The notes below the pieces were generated by a model. That model was not told the origin of the DNA, searched no databases, and saw only the letters and a list, made by a program, of their open reading frames with translations. Made by a program: the position numbers and the translations under genes. Below are positions 1 through 11,169 of a DNA stretch of 64,000 nt, one piece after another. The first letter of the stretch is position 1, and each line of letters begins with the position of its first letter. The stretch spans positions 16,351,658-16,415,657 of the forward strand of contig CM030704.1 of the NCBI GenBank assembly GCA_017979445.1, given 5' to 3'. The stretch is from Akebia trifoliata. Taxonomy: Eukaryota; Streptophyta; Magnoliopsida; Ranunculales; Lardizabalaceae.

Positions 1-300
1 CTTGTAGCCTAAAAAAAAACTACCATTAGTAGGATCTCACTTGCCCGATGACCATAACGAGCTTTCATCCTTGGAGGAGAACTATTTTGGGTGCTCACCT
101 TCATCGTTAATGAATTTGTATGATTTTTCTTTATCTTGTTTCAAAAATTCAAATAATTCACAAAATCCAACAAAATAAAAAATCTTTCAAAAATTAAAAA
201 ACCTTTCAAAATCTAAAAAATAAAAAATTTTACAAAATTCATAAAAATTAAATATTCTCAAAAATTATAAAAAAATAAAAAAATCTTCAAAATACCAAAG
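1..300. other. AT-rich stretch, unassigned
   Basis: No gene or recognisable domain is seen. From about position 120 the sequence is a run of A-rich words resembling 'caaaattcaaaaa', of the kind found in spacer regions of plant retrotransposons. It lies directly upstream of the Tat-type pol remnant and may be the non-coding part of that element; this is inference from position only. Confidence 0.4.
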
Positions 301-715
301 GTTTTCAAGGAATTGCCTCAGTTGAATGAACCTTATGACAAAATAGAGTATGAAAGAGATGAATATGACTTCGATCTTGAACTCGACTTCGACCTCATGG
401 GGATTAAAGAAGAGTTAGATGAAGGGGTTGAGTATCTTCTAAAATAAATCAAAGAACTCATAGAATGTCATATGAATGGTGTTCAGTCAAATATCGAGGA
501 TACAAATTCAATGAACATGGGCAACGAAGATGACCCACGAATCGTTACGATTATAGCCCTATTAACGATTGAGCAGAAAAAATAGTTGACAAAATTCTTA
601 CAATAATACCAGGATGTCTTCACATGATCCTATCAATGCATGCCCAGTTTAGACATAGATTTGGTCATTCACAAGTTACCTATCTCGCTGGAAAGCAAGT
701 CGGTCAATTAGAAAT
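301..715 (+). pseudogene. Tat-type Ty3/gypsy pol remnant: linker before reverse transcriptase
   Basis: Reading the + strand across several stops gives an acidic stretch (many D/E, about 320-440) followed by a segment with the order EDDPR, ALLTIEQKK, YQDVFTWSY, MPSLDIDLVIHKLP. This matches the conserved lead-in to reverse transcriptase of Tat-lineage Ty3/gypsy elements, where the motif is roughly YKDVFAWSY-MPGLDP-VHxL. The frame breaks at TAA/TAG codons, so it is dead. It is cut at 715 by the solo LTR at 716-4076 and resumes at 4082 with the RT core, so the two parts were one ORF. Gag and most of the protease are outside the window or unrecognisable. Family assignment is from recalled motifs. 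Confidence 0.7.
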
Positions 716-3700
716 TATGGCGCCCCGCCAAATGCTAACACAATTCCCAAGACCACCTCGAGGCACTAGGTGGCGCCTCAAAATTTTGGCATGGTCTCCT
801 CTGTTTATGTTAGCATTTCACGGAACTCAAACCTGATAAATCAAATCCAAACAATCCTGTATAAAGCAACATATCTATAATGAATAAGAAACGGAAGACG
901 GAAAATTTTATGAACATAAAGCGAGGTCAGAGTTGCGCAAAAAGGAATAAATATATATATGATTACAAAATTTTCCTCACTCTAACATAGACCTAGCACT
1001 CGGCCCCAAAAACATAGACCTCTCCTAGGACGAACAGACTCCTAGTAGAAGTAGTCATGATGCTCACCGGGTAACGGACTCTAGTCGTCGATCTGACTGA
1101 CCAGATGTTCTTCGACGAATAGCTCAACACCCCCTTCACCAACTGTAGGCTCTGCAACTAAAAAAAACATGGAAGGAAAGGGTGAGTAACAATGGTTAAG
1201 CAATAGGTCCACAAACAATTCCCACTAATAACCTAACCTAACGTGATCGAATAATCATACTGCATCATTCCAAAACATGCAAGTTTTACAATTGAAATTA
1301 CGATTAACTGGTACATATAGTCAGGGATGAGCAACTAAACAGTTTAAAAATTACACATAGCATCAATCATCCATTCTCATTATACATTGAAATAGTAGAC
1401 ATGTTTTTCAGTTTATAATTCAAAATATAACACAGATACATAGTACAAGTGGTGGAGTAATGGAATTTGAGCGTTGGGATTCATGACTGGATCGCTCCGA
1501 GTCGGGACATGATGTTACAACGTAAATCTGACTTTTAGTTCCTGATTTTGTAGACGGTCGCTGCGCTTACCACACTGGTGACCATTATTCGGCTCAGGCG
1601 GGCCGTTTGACGTGAGCATAAGCAATAGGTCTCTTTTCGATGTGTCAGAATGTTCGACTACTACTAGATTGTTAGTGATCACTGACCAATCATCTTCGTC
1701 TATGCCTATCAGGCGTACATGTGATTCCCAAAATGACACTCCACTCGTATACGACCACTTTTACACTACACGTTTACTGGTAAAGATAAGAAATGAATGG
1801 ACCTGGATTCCAGTTGTGACTTTACTCTCATAGGCATCTCATACCACGTATGAGCTTGGTGGTCCCTACTGTACATCCCAGGATAGTGCACCCTTTCGGA
1901 TGATGTGACGCACTATCCCTTCAGGCATTCACAAACCCTTTAACAACTCACAAAATAGCTACGTATATATATGAATTTTCATTTAAAACGAAAGAGAAAT
2001 TAACAGAACATGGTTGAGAATGGATATCCAGTTCCTACCATGCAACTGTGGCCCCCCGGCCTAAAATAAATAATAGTACTCAGCGCACGTGCTAACATAA
2101 TCTTAAATAAACATGCAACCCTTTCATTAATAACCTGGATATCCTTTCACCAACCTACACACAACATACAATGTAAAATGTAGACATCACCCCTCGGGTG
2201 TGATTCTGACATTTTACCGTTCATTCCCTCTTTCATTCTCTTGACATTCTAACTTTTCGTCTCTTCAAGTCAAATCATTCATTTCCAATCTTTCAAGGTC
2301 ACTTTTGGTCTTTCCATTGAAAACCATCAATGTTTATTCAAAACGAGGTCCCGGCGATGTACGGTACCAAAGCTGTTAAAAACAAGGAAAGTTGGTAAAA
2401 ATTTGGCTAAGTGTCAGAAATTCAATTTTTCAAAGTTCTCGAAATTGAAAACGAGTTTTTCGCAATGAAAGCATCGATCACAAGATTCAACACCATATAG
2501 TATTTGTAATATAATTCAAAATAATGCGAAAGTTATTACATTTTGAAAAATTATCGAAAACGTCGAAATCTACGTTTTGTTCTTGAAACCAAAATTTGGA
2601 TTTTGATCCTTTAAGATTTGGATCTCGAAACCATTCCCATTATTCCGAAATGGGGGGTAAAACCTTAATTTCATTAAAGAACTTAAAGTAAATGGATATT
2701 TACTTAAATGTTTTTAATGAAATAAAGGGTTGAAAGTCATGTGCAAGTCATAAGGATCACAGTCCAAGAGTCAGAGTCTGATTTTTTTTGACTCAAAATA
2801 CACTGTCGACGGCAAAATGGTGTTTTGTCGGTGGAACCGACGGTTCTTGCCGACAGGAGATAATTATCGACGGCAGAAGCTTCATTCTATTAGTGGAACC
2901 GACAGAATGGTCATCGGTGGGTATCGGTGGGACCGACGGTCCTGCCGACAACACTGAACTTTCTCGCGAAATTTGGGTTTTTCAATCCATTCTTTGGATC
3001 TTTGATTCCGTTCTTCAAACCCTTCAACCCACCCACAAATTCAGCACTTAAAATTGATAAAACAACGTCAAATCTCTAATCCTAATCATGGATTGAAAGT
3101 TTAGCAAATATTTCTACGATTTACAAACAATTAACAAGTTTTGTAAAACCTAAATGCACATTTCGAAATTTAAAGTTACCAATGGGAATTGAAAGTCCCC
3201 TACTTAGTTTTATGGATGCCAAAGGTGATGAACTCGTACAAGGATCAAGGTTGGTGGCAAGAGAGTCAATGTTGGACTGATTTGAGTGCGAAATGGTCAA
3301 GGATTTTTGCCAAGCATTCGACGAGGTTGCTCTCATTCGTTTCCACAATGAAGGGTAGACCTAACTCTTACTCGATGAAATCCTCGGTGAAAATGTGTTA
3401 AGATTCACTCAAACCACACTACTGGATTTTGATGGAGGATGAGAAAAATAAATGAGAATGGGTTAACAAGGAGGGTGAGGTTGTAGCTATCGTCGTAGGC
3501 GACAACTTTGTCTTCTTTGTCGGAGTTCAACGGTTCTTCGTTCTCAACGAATATTGAGGTGAAAAGAGTGAAATCCTAGATTTGGGAAAGTCAGCTGAGT
3601 TTGGATACTTTGGAGAAGAAAGAGAATGAATTAAAAGAAAATCAGCTTTCTTTTATAATCAAGGTGACGTCATACTTGTAATTTCCTTATTATTTCTAGT

Positions 3701-4076
3701 TTTGACTATAACTTGACTATTTGGACTCGAAATGTGACAAACGAGTGCACTATTTCGAATAATTTTTCGTTGCGGTCCTAATGGTATGGTCGAATCTTCC
3801 TGATTCTCTCTCTAACAAAATTTTTTTTATTTTGGATCTCGCTCAACACGAAATTCGAGGATTGGTTAACTTTTCCACCCGAACTTGAATTCAAATTTGC
3901 TTACAGGCTAAAGTATACATTTCGATCATTTTGAAACTAATGGCAAAGTCGATTTTTAACAAAAATAAACGTAACATAATCCGGGTACTTTATTCTAAGT
4001 TATGCTTTCAGAATATTCTTCGAATTAACACTATTTGATCTCTTCGAGATACGAGTTAAAAACACGGGATGTTACA
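716..4076 (-). mobile_element. Solo LTR of a Tekay/Del-type Ty3/gypsy element (copy A), 3.36 kb
   Basis: On the minus strand the element starts TGTAACATCCCGTG at 4076 and ends at 716. It is flanked by a 5 bp duplication GAAAT (711-715 and 4077-4081) and has no internal region, so it is a solo LTR. The outer end reads TATGGCGCC where copy C has TGTGGCGCC, i.e. a point-mutated TG terminus. The TGTAACAYCCC start and ~3.3 kb length fit the Tekay/Del chromovirus group (established knowledge of long LTRs there). It inserted into the RT lead-in of the Tat element and so is younger than it. Hand comparison with copy C over the first ~130 bp gives roughly 88% identity. A cluster of CGACGG/CCGTCG hairpins lies at about 2805-2955. 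ORFs inside it are chance. Confidence 0.85.
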
Positions 4077-4081
4077 GAAAT

Positions 4082-4950
4082 TGTGAAGATTAAAGTTAGA
4101 ATGGACATTTAAGATCAAATATAAAGTAATGAAGTAATTTCAAGCAGGATTTCTTGCGATATCCACCTATTCTGAATGGCTCGCTAACATTGTTTCTATA
4201 CCAAACAAGGATGGGAAAGTACGCATATGTGTTAACTATCGAGATCTGAATAGAGCCAGTCCTAAAGATGACTTTTCATTATCACACATTGATACTCTGG
4301 TTGATAATACAACAGGGCATGGTATGTTCTCATTCATAGATGGCTTCTTGGGTTACATTTAGATAAAAATGGAGGAAGAATACTAAGAGAAGACTGCATT
4401 CATCACTCCTTGGATTCTTTTCACTATAAATTCATGTCATTCTATCTCAAGAATACTGAGGTAACTTACCAACGAGCAATGACTGCCTTATTCCGTAAAA
4501 TGATTGATAGAGAAATAGAGGTATATGTGGACGACATGATAGCGAAATCAAATCTTGACGAGGATTATCTGGTAAATCTGAAAAAATTGTTTGATTGGTT
4601 AAAGAAGTATAGTTTAAGACTTAATCCAACGAAATATGTATTTGGGGTAACATCAGGAAAGCTATTGGGGTTCATTATCACTAGAAGAGGCATCGAAATT
4701 GATCAATGCAAGAAAAAATACTTTTTAAGAATAAAGTCGCCCAAATTAGATAAAGAGATCAGGGGATTCTTAGGTAGAATTTAGTACATTAGTCAATTCA
4801 TTGCATAACTTATACTGATCTGCGAACTAGTATTTAAATTACTAAAGAAGAATGAGCCAAAAGAATGGAACGAAGATTACCAAGAAGGTTTTTACAAGAT
4901 CAAGAAATATTAACTTAATCCACCAGTCCTGGTTTTTTCTATACCACGTC
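4082..4950 (+). pseudogene. Tat-type reverse transcriptase core (broken)
   Basis: The frame gives, in order, a stretch ending SEWLANIVSIPNKDGKVRIC, then NYRDLNRASPKDDF, HIDTLVDNTTGHGMFSFIDG, the catalytic YVDD box in VYVDDMIAKS (4524-4535), and a GFIITRRGIEID block. These are the standard RT blocks of Ty3/gypsy elements, closest to Tat. At least two stops (one in the YI*IKM segment near 4361, one near 4384) and a frame shift near 4410 inactivate it. The YVDD aspartates survive. It continues the reading cut at 715 by solo LTR A and is followed by RNase H. Around 4780 the RT-RNase H connection is recognisable but full of stops. Confidence 0.85.
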
Positions 4951-4961
4951 GACTTCTACTG

Positions 4962-5438
4962 ATGTATCTTTTCGTTAAAGAAACTTTCATGGGTTGGGTG
5001 CTGGGGAAACATGATGAAACTAGTCAAAAAGAGCAAGCCATCTATTATTTTAGCAAAAACTTCACAAGTTACGAGGTGAAGTATTCGACTTTCAAACAAA
5101 CATGTTGTGCCCTTTTTTGGGCAGCACAACACCTACGCCATTACTTGCTTAGTTATTCGACTATGCTCATTACTCAGGTGAACTCTTTGAAGTATCTCCT
5201 TAAGAAGTTGCTAATAACGGGATACACTACAAAATGGCAATTACTATTATCTAAGTTTGACATCACCTATGTCACTCAGAAAGCCATTAAAGGACAAGCC
5301 ATTACTGACCACTTAGCCGAGCACCCTTTGCCTGCCTATGAGCTACTAAAGACTAATTTTCTCTATAAAGCTATCTTGTCTGTTGAAGTTGAAGACAACG
5401 ATGAACAAAAAAAACTCAAGTTGGAAAATGCATTTTGA
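4962..5438 (+). pseudogene. Tat-type RNase H domain (pol), broken
   Basis: A 158-residue open stretch carries the gypsy RNase H order: a GWVLGKHD segment, QAIYYFSKNFTSYEVKYSTF, CCALFWAAQHLRHYLL, then a region ending TDHLAEHPLP, matching the 'ADxLAxHP' block at the end of RNase H in Tat elements. The first catalytic aspartate region before 4962 is out of frame and damaged. It is directly downstream of the RT remnant and upstream of a second RNase H-like domain, the gene order expected for Tat. It is non-functional because the surrounding pol is broken. Confidence 0.8.
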
Positions 5439-5770
5439 CGTAGTACTAAATCAAAAGGGAAACAAAATTGGGATAGTCCTGATCCAACTAGATTGAGCTC
5501 AAATTCCTATTGCAATCAGACTAAGGCTTCCATGCTCCAACAACGAAGTTGAGTTAGAAACATGCATTGTGGGATTGAAAGCAACAGTTGACTTTGAAGT
5601 AGATGAAATAGAGGTATTCAGAGACTCAAATTAGGTAGTCTACCAAAAAATTGGTGAATGGAAGACTCGAAAGCAGAGACTAGTTTCTTATCATAAGTAT
5701 CTCGAAGATCTAAGTTCAAATTTTTTTTGAATCTCATTCAAGGGCTAAAAATTAGTTTGCAGACGGGCTA
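5430..5770 (+). pseudogene. Second (archaeal-type) RNase H domain of the Tat element, broken
   Basis: In one frame with stops the segments FDVVLNQKGNKIGIVLIQ, CSNNEVELETCIVGLKA, VDEIEVFRDSN, VVYQKIGEWKTRKQRLV and YHKYLEDL can be read. These align by eye with the extra archaeal-type RNase H that marks the Tat lineage, where the usual pattern is 'NNxAEYEALixGL', 'GDSqLVxxQ' and 'GEWxxKdxxLxpY'. Here the E of NNEVELE and the D of RDSN are present. Two or more stops interrupt it. Together with the standard RNase H just upstream this dual RNase H arrangement is the best evidence for a Tat assignment. Confidence 0.7.
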
Positions 5771-5879
5771 GTTACTTTTACTTCATTGGTCAGCATATCT
5801 GAAGACACCATTGTTGATCCTCTTGAGATCGATATTCAAAACGAACTAGCATATTGTTTGCTTGTAGAAATTGAAAAAC

Positions 5880-6643
5880 CTAAGGAAAAACCATAGTTTG
5901 CAAAAATCAAGGCATTTTTTGAGGATCAAAATTTTCCACCTAATACCACAGTAAATGACCAAAAAACTATTCAGAAATTGGCAAGACAGTTCTTCTTGAA
6001 TAGTGAGGTCTTGTACAAAAATTCACACCACGAGGTCCTCCTCAGATGTGTAATAGAAGCTGAAGCTCGACGCTTGATTGAAACTGTACATGGTGGAGTT
6101 TATGGATCTCATATGAATAGACATATGCTCGCAAAAAAGATAATGAAAATGGGTTACAACTGGATGAATATGAAAAATGACGGGTACCAACAATTCAAAA
6201 GTGTCATTTGTGTCAAGTCTATGGAAACTACCCTTAGAATTGCACAATACGATTTCTTCCTAGCCCTTCTTACTCTAGGGTATGGATATCATCGGGCAGA
6301 TCAATTCTCAAGCCTCTAACGGACATCACTTCATCTTTGTCGCCATTGACTATTTTACAAAATGGGTGGAAGTCGCATCCTATTCTGACATCATGAAGGG
6401 AAACGTCTTGAAGTAAGTAAAGATTAACATCATATATCAGTATAGCCCCCAGAGCAGGATAGTAACTAATAATGCCAACTATCTCAAGAATAAATACATG
6501 TCCAGAATATGCAAAGATTTTCAAATCATCCATCACAACTCAGTTATTTACATACTGAAGATGAATGGAGTAGTCAAAGCCACCAACAAATATATTACGA
6601 AGATCATCGAGAAAATGATTGTTACTTACAAGGATTGGCACAA
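5880..6643 (+). pseudogene. Tat-type integrase, N-terminal and core part (broken and interrupted)
   Basis: The 113-residue frame at 5978-6319 includes ARQFFLNSEVLYKNS, RLIETVHGGVYGSHMNRHML and KIMKMGYNWMNM, which match the integrase zinc-binding region (EVHEGxCGxHxxGxxMAxKI--GYYWPTM) of Tat elements with cysteines partly lost. A shifted frame then gives SNGHHFIFVAIDYFTKWVEV near 6305-6375 (first catalytic D block) and a damaged second block with VTNNANY and NKYITKIIEKM up to 6640. The reading stops at YKDWHN exactly where the Athila-like insertion begins (6644) and resumes with EMLPFLLHAYR at 19108, so both halves belonged to one integrase. Confidence 0.8.
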
Positions 6644-7966
6644 TGATGGGACTATCGTTGTCTTTCCTATAGAAATTAATATATGTAACTTTCCTTGACT
6701 TGTGGGGTAAGTAAGGGATCGAATCCAAGAGAAAGGGTGTAGAATTAAGTTAAGAAAAATAAATTTAATCTAACCAATTTTATTAAAACTATTTTTGTGT
6801 TTTTCGAAGTTACTAAAATAAAATAAAAGTTACTAGAAAGTTAAACTAATGGAAATGAAATTAAGGCAAAAACTACAAAGGAAAATACAATTGGAAAGTG
6901 ATCCACCAAGAGCAAATTACTAAGCCAAATTCTAGTTTCTACTCTCTTTGATAACTCAATCATAAGGGCTTGGTGTTAGTTTCTTAGATCGAAAGATTTA
7001 ACAAAATAAGATCAAATTAAAGAATACTAGGGTAAAGTTCCTTCACTCTCTAATATGTAAATCTCTTACTACTAAATATCTAAATTAAACATGCTACATC
7101 TTGATCTAATCTAAGATATAAGAGTTTAAACTAGTCATAATCCATAGGAGTGGACAAGCCTTGAAGAGAACTTATAAACATTAAAGGAATTAAGAGGCAA
7201 AGAAACTAAAAACAACAAAATAATCTTGCTCAAGGCTTTTCTACTTTACAATGGAGGGGAGATTAGCCTAAGGTCATTGCAAGTAATAGAGAAAGATAAA
7301 TGGACATGGATAAACCTTACTTCATTAAAAAAATTAATTACAATCTCTCATCACTTTCTTACTTACAAGAAATTACAGTCATAAATAAAACCTACGCTAA
7401 AAATGTAAAATACAAGAGAAAAGGTCAAAGGCCTTAGGTTAAAAGAAGAGAGGCAAAAAGCCAATAAGTGACCTTTTCTCAATTAAAAAATATGTTATTT
7501 GTAGAAATCCTTAGTTCTGGAAGGATTCATTCTTAGTCGTCTTTACTATTGTAGATAAGATCACGTGTGGAACGTACTTGAAAAATTTTAAGGCGTTCAA
7601 ATGGATGTCTCCCGCGCCTCCCAAGATGCTCATCGCACTGTGATTGAATTGAAAGATTTGATATCAAAATTCAGTCAAGATGCTTGTTTGGTCCTCCAGA
7701 TTGAAATGAAATGTCTAGTTTCTAATTTTGGGGCCCAATTTGATGGTGTAATCTTTGATCTGCACAGAGAACACGCATAATCAGGGTTTTTCGACAAATG
7801 TAATTATTTATGTACAATTAAGCCTAATTAGCATACAAGAACAAGCAACGTCATATTTTGAAGCTTAACATGATTATTAACTTAATATGGAGAAAAAGAA
7901 AATAGAAACCAAGATAAATGTTCGCTAAAAGTAAGGATAAATCAGTGTTTTGAGACACTGATCACA
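6644..7966 (-). repeat. 3' LTR of the Athila-like element
   Basis: This 1323 bp segment matches 16574-16821 plus 18109-19107 in order. Shared landmarks are the start TGATGGGACTATC, the words 'gacttgtggggtaagtaaggg' minus ends, 'gcttggtgttag', and the end 'ttttgagacactgatcaca'. It contains no gene. Internal differences from the 5' LTR are mostly single substitutions and short indels. Confidence 0.85.
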
Positions 7967-9849
7967 CTCACAAACTTACATTTATTTTTCCTAGAAAATA
8001 AAATTTCCACTTTCACAGGCATCTCGACTACATTTAACGAATGCAATAAGTCCTTAAACCGCTAGGCTATCCCTAGTGGACAAGTTTGACTCATGAGGGT
8101 TTGTAGAGAATATACCCATAAAATTCAAAAGAACTTTGAAGTAAAAATGGTCAAAATCAAAACTTATATTGAAAAACACAAGTCAGTTATGATTTGTTAG
8201 TCATTTGGAAGTAATACTTTGTATAGAGTCCCAACTCTTATTTCTCTGTGAAAAAACTTAAAGTTAAATTAACCTTTAAGATAAAGTGATTCTAACTTAG
8301 AAACTTTAGACATTCGATTTCCTTGAATGAGTTCAGCCTTCTAACTAATCAGGAATAGTTGGTTCAACATAGGGTTTAATTCTAAACTTAACATCTTGTC
8401 TAAGGTAGTGAGAAGTATGGATGTTCACTTTAATATCTCTAAGGGATTTTATCTGTGATATTCTAGTATACTTACATTTTTACACTTGATGACTTTTATC
8501 TTATTGAAACTTTAAACTTATAAACTTTGAATATTTGATTCCTTCTTTCTTTCTCACTTCGAGGGATCTTTTTTCCTTTCTTGCTTTTTTTTTTCTTTTT
8601 TTTCTTCACCATTTTCTAAGAAAAACAGGTTGCCCTTTTCAAGGTACCAAATCTAATTCAATGGTTGTTGTTCATGAGAAATTCAACTAAGTTCTATTTT
8701 TCTTTTAATCAGCCAACCAAATGAACAAGGAAGTCAAATTTCATCAAACCCAATTTTTCCTTATACTTTAAGTAAAAAGCTCACTTAATTCAATATAGAC
8801 TCTTGGTAACCTTATTAGAAGTAACTATAAATAAAATATAACTTTGCTCAAATTTTTACCTTAAAGTAACATGAATGGGGACTCCAGATCAAAGCTTCCA
8901 ACCAAAAATCGATTTAATATTTTTAACTAAGTACTTAAAGATAAACCTAAGATTTAAAAAAAAATGCAACAAAGTTTCCACCAAAATATTTTTCAAAATT
9001 TTAGAATTTTTAGAACTTTTGGAATAGAAAAAGTAAAAAATAGGTGGAAATCCGACCTATACACCCCCAAACTTAAACATGATATTGTCTTCAATATTTC
9101 AACATGCACATATAAAGGAAAAATTGAAACTGACAAAAGAAAATGAAGTGGGTTGGATGGCACCTAAAAAAGATCCTACAGTTTTATTGATACTAACACA
9201 ATGTCTACTGAAATGAGATAACACACTACTCACGACTGTTGCAACGTCACTTGGATCCGTTGTATTAATCGTGATCATGTTATATGATGTTAAAAGTACC
9301 AAGAAGGATATTGTACTCATAATCTAGGTAATTGGTTCCTAGATTATGTTGAATAAATACACACCAGTATCTTCAACCTACATCGTGTAAAAATAACAAC
9401 AATACAAAATAACTAATATCGTAAGATTTGGATGATAATGGTAGCTATGAGTACCGCTTAACATTATAAGGGCTCAGCTCAACACTTAAGCACGTAGAGC
9501 TTGGTACATTGGGTATGCTGTTCGACTTTGTTGATGACTATTTGAAGAGGACCAATAAGGTGGAAACCTATCGACAAGTAACCATTCATTTCTATTAAGT
9601 GTTATGTAACCCTAAATATATGAGATCAATTATGGGTTTTCTTGTAAAACCTACGATTTTGGTTTCGAATCGGTAATTGTTCCCGATGATGAAAATGGTC
9701 AAGTTTTGGGCCCAATAGAAGCGAAGAACTATATTATTCACATGAAATCTAAAACTATTAAGTTTAAGGTCTTCCTCCAGACAAAAGCTTAGTTAATCTT
9801 AATAAACATGATCATCGAGGAGAATAACTTGCTCTTGTCATATATACTG
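7967..9849 (-). other. 3' non-coding region of the Athila-like element
   Basis: Between the end of the integrase reading and the 3' LTR about 1.9 kb hold no recognisable domain on either strand. The part near 9380-9850 has the base composition of decayed coding sequence and may be the integrase tail or the extra region some Athila elements carry. A pyrimidine-rich patch with 'ttttcttttttttc' lies at about 8560-8605; on the minus strand it is purine-rich, but it is some 600 bp from the LTR and so is not the polypurine tract. No clear polypurine tract is seen next to 7966. Confidence 0.5.
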
Positions 9850-11000
9850 AAGAAAAAATTTGAGACATTGGCTATTCACTTTGAAAGTGGATCCATATTT
9901 AGGATTAAGGATTTCAACAACACCATGGGGGTAAACTATTTGGATAATATATGAGCCCGTCCAATAAAACTTGAGTTTTCTTGGAAAAATGTAGGATTTG
10001 TTATCATACAACAAAAATTTTTGATCGCGAATGAAATTTCTTTGAAGAATGTGCCTATCATGGAAGAATTTTGTATGCTCTTTATATCATTTGTCACAAT
10101 CGTAAGAGTATTCTAATATCTCTAACTCGTCGAGTTGTAACATTCGATTTTCACTGGTTCTATCGAAATAAAAGTTGGGCGCTTGATCACCCAATATGCA
10201 TGATATTCAAGTTCTGCAGGGAGATGACAAGCCTTGCCAAAAACTAATCAGTAGGAAAACATCCTTATAGGTGTCTAGAATGCGGTTCTATAAGCCTAGA
10301 GTGAGTTACTCAATCTCAAAGATAAATCTTTCCTTGAAGGATTGACTATTTTTTTAAGATGGTCTTCATTTTCCTGTTAGAAATCTCTACTTGTTCACAT
10401 GTTTGTGCGTGGTAAGGTGTGGTAATCTTATGAGTTATGAGGTATTTCTTCATCAAAGCTACGAAAATTTTATTGTAGAAATAAGAGTCACCATAACTTA
10501 TGATAACTCGTAGAGTATCGAATCTTGAAAAGATTATCTTCTTGATGAAACTGATCAACTTATTGTGATCGTTTGTCTTATATGCTATAATTTTGACTAA
10601 TTTTGACACGTAGTCAACGGTTCTGAGGATTTATTGCTAACCTTAAGAGATAGGAAATAGTCCCATAAAATCTATGCTTTAAACATCAAAAATCTCGTTG
10701 ATCAAGATAGGATTTTGAGGCTTTTCATTTCTCTTGGAGATTTTCCCTAATCTCTAACATCAATTACAAGATTTGCTAAATTTGTGGGCATCATGAAAAA
10801 TGCTAGGTCAAAAGAAGCCACAGTAAAAGATTTTCATTACGGTTTTTTTACCATTGAAGTATCCTTTGCAGGCATGACTGTGGAAAAACTCTAAGATATT
10901 GGCTTGCTCATAAGCTGGAACACAATGTCTAATGATTTGGTCAGGACAATACTTAAATAAGTATGGCTTCTCTTAGAAATATCACTTTATTTTTTAAAGG
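9850..11000 (-). pseudogene. Athila-like integrase (broken)
   Basis: Reading right to left, frames give KRNEKPQNPILINEIFDV and IDFMGLFPIS (first catalytic aspartate block), VDYVSKLVKI, a core with RFDTLRVIISYGDSYF, HKITTPYHAQTCEQVEISN, then FGKACHLP, a segment with KFHDRHILQRNF and RKLKFYWTGSYIIQIVYPHG. This is the Athila integrase order. The second catalytic aspartate (usually ISDGG) reads ISYGD, so it is lost, while the glutamate block QVEISN is present. The zinc-finger cysteines (CDxCQR) have become VIDVRD. Several stops and frame shifts are present, so the enzyme is dead. Confidence 0.85.
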
Positions 11001-11169
11001 AAATGAAATTTCTCTTGGCTAGTCATTAATATTGGCAATTGACCTGTAGCTAGGTAGTTGACAATGTCAACATACCATGGATCGTTAGATTGAAAAGTTT
11101 GTATAAGTTTCTCATTGGGAAAGGATTCCAAGATGCGTAAGGATTCCTTAGATCACTTAGTAACTATCT

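Noticed and set aside
6700..6725. tRNA B-box-like word GGGATCGAATCC
   Set aside because: No A box or cloverleaf around it; it is part of the Athila LTR and recurs in the partner LTR.
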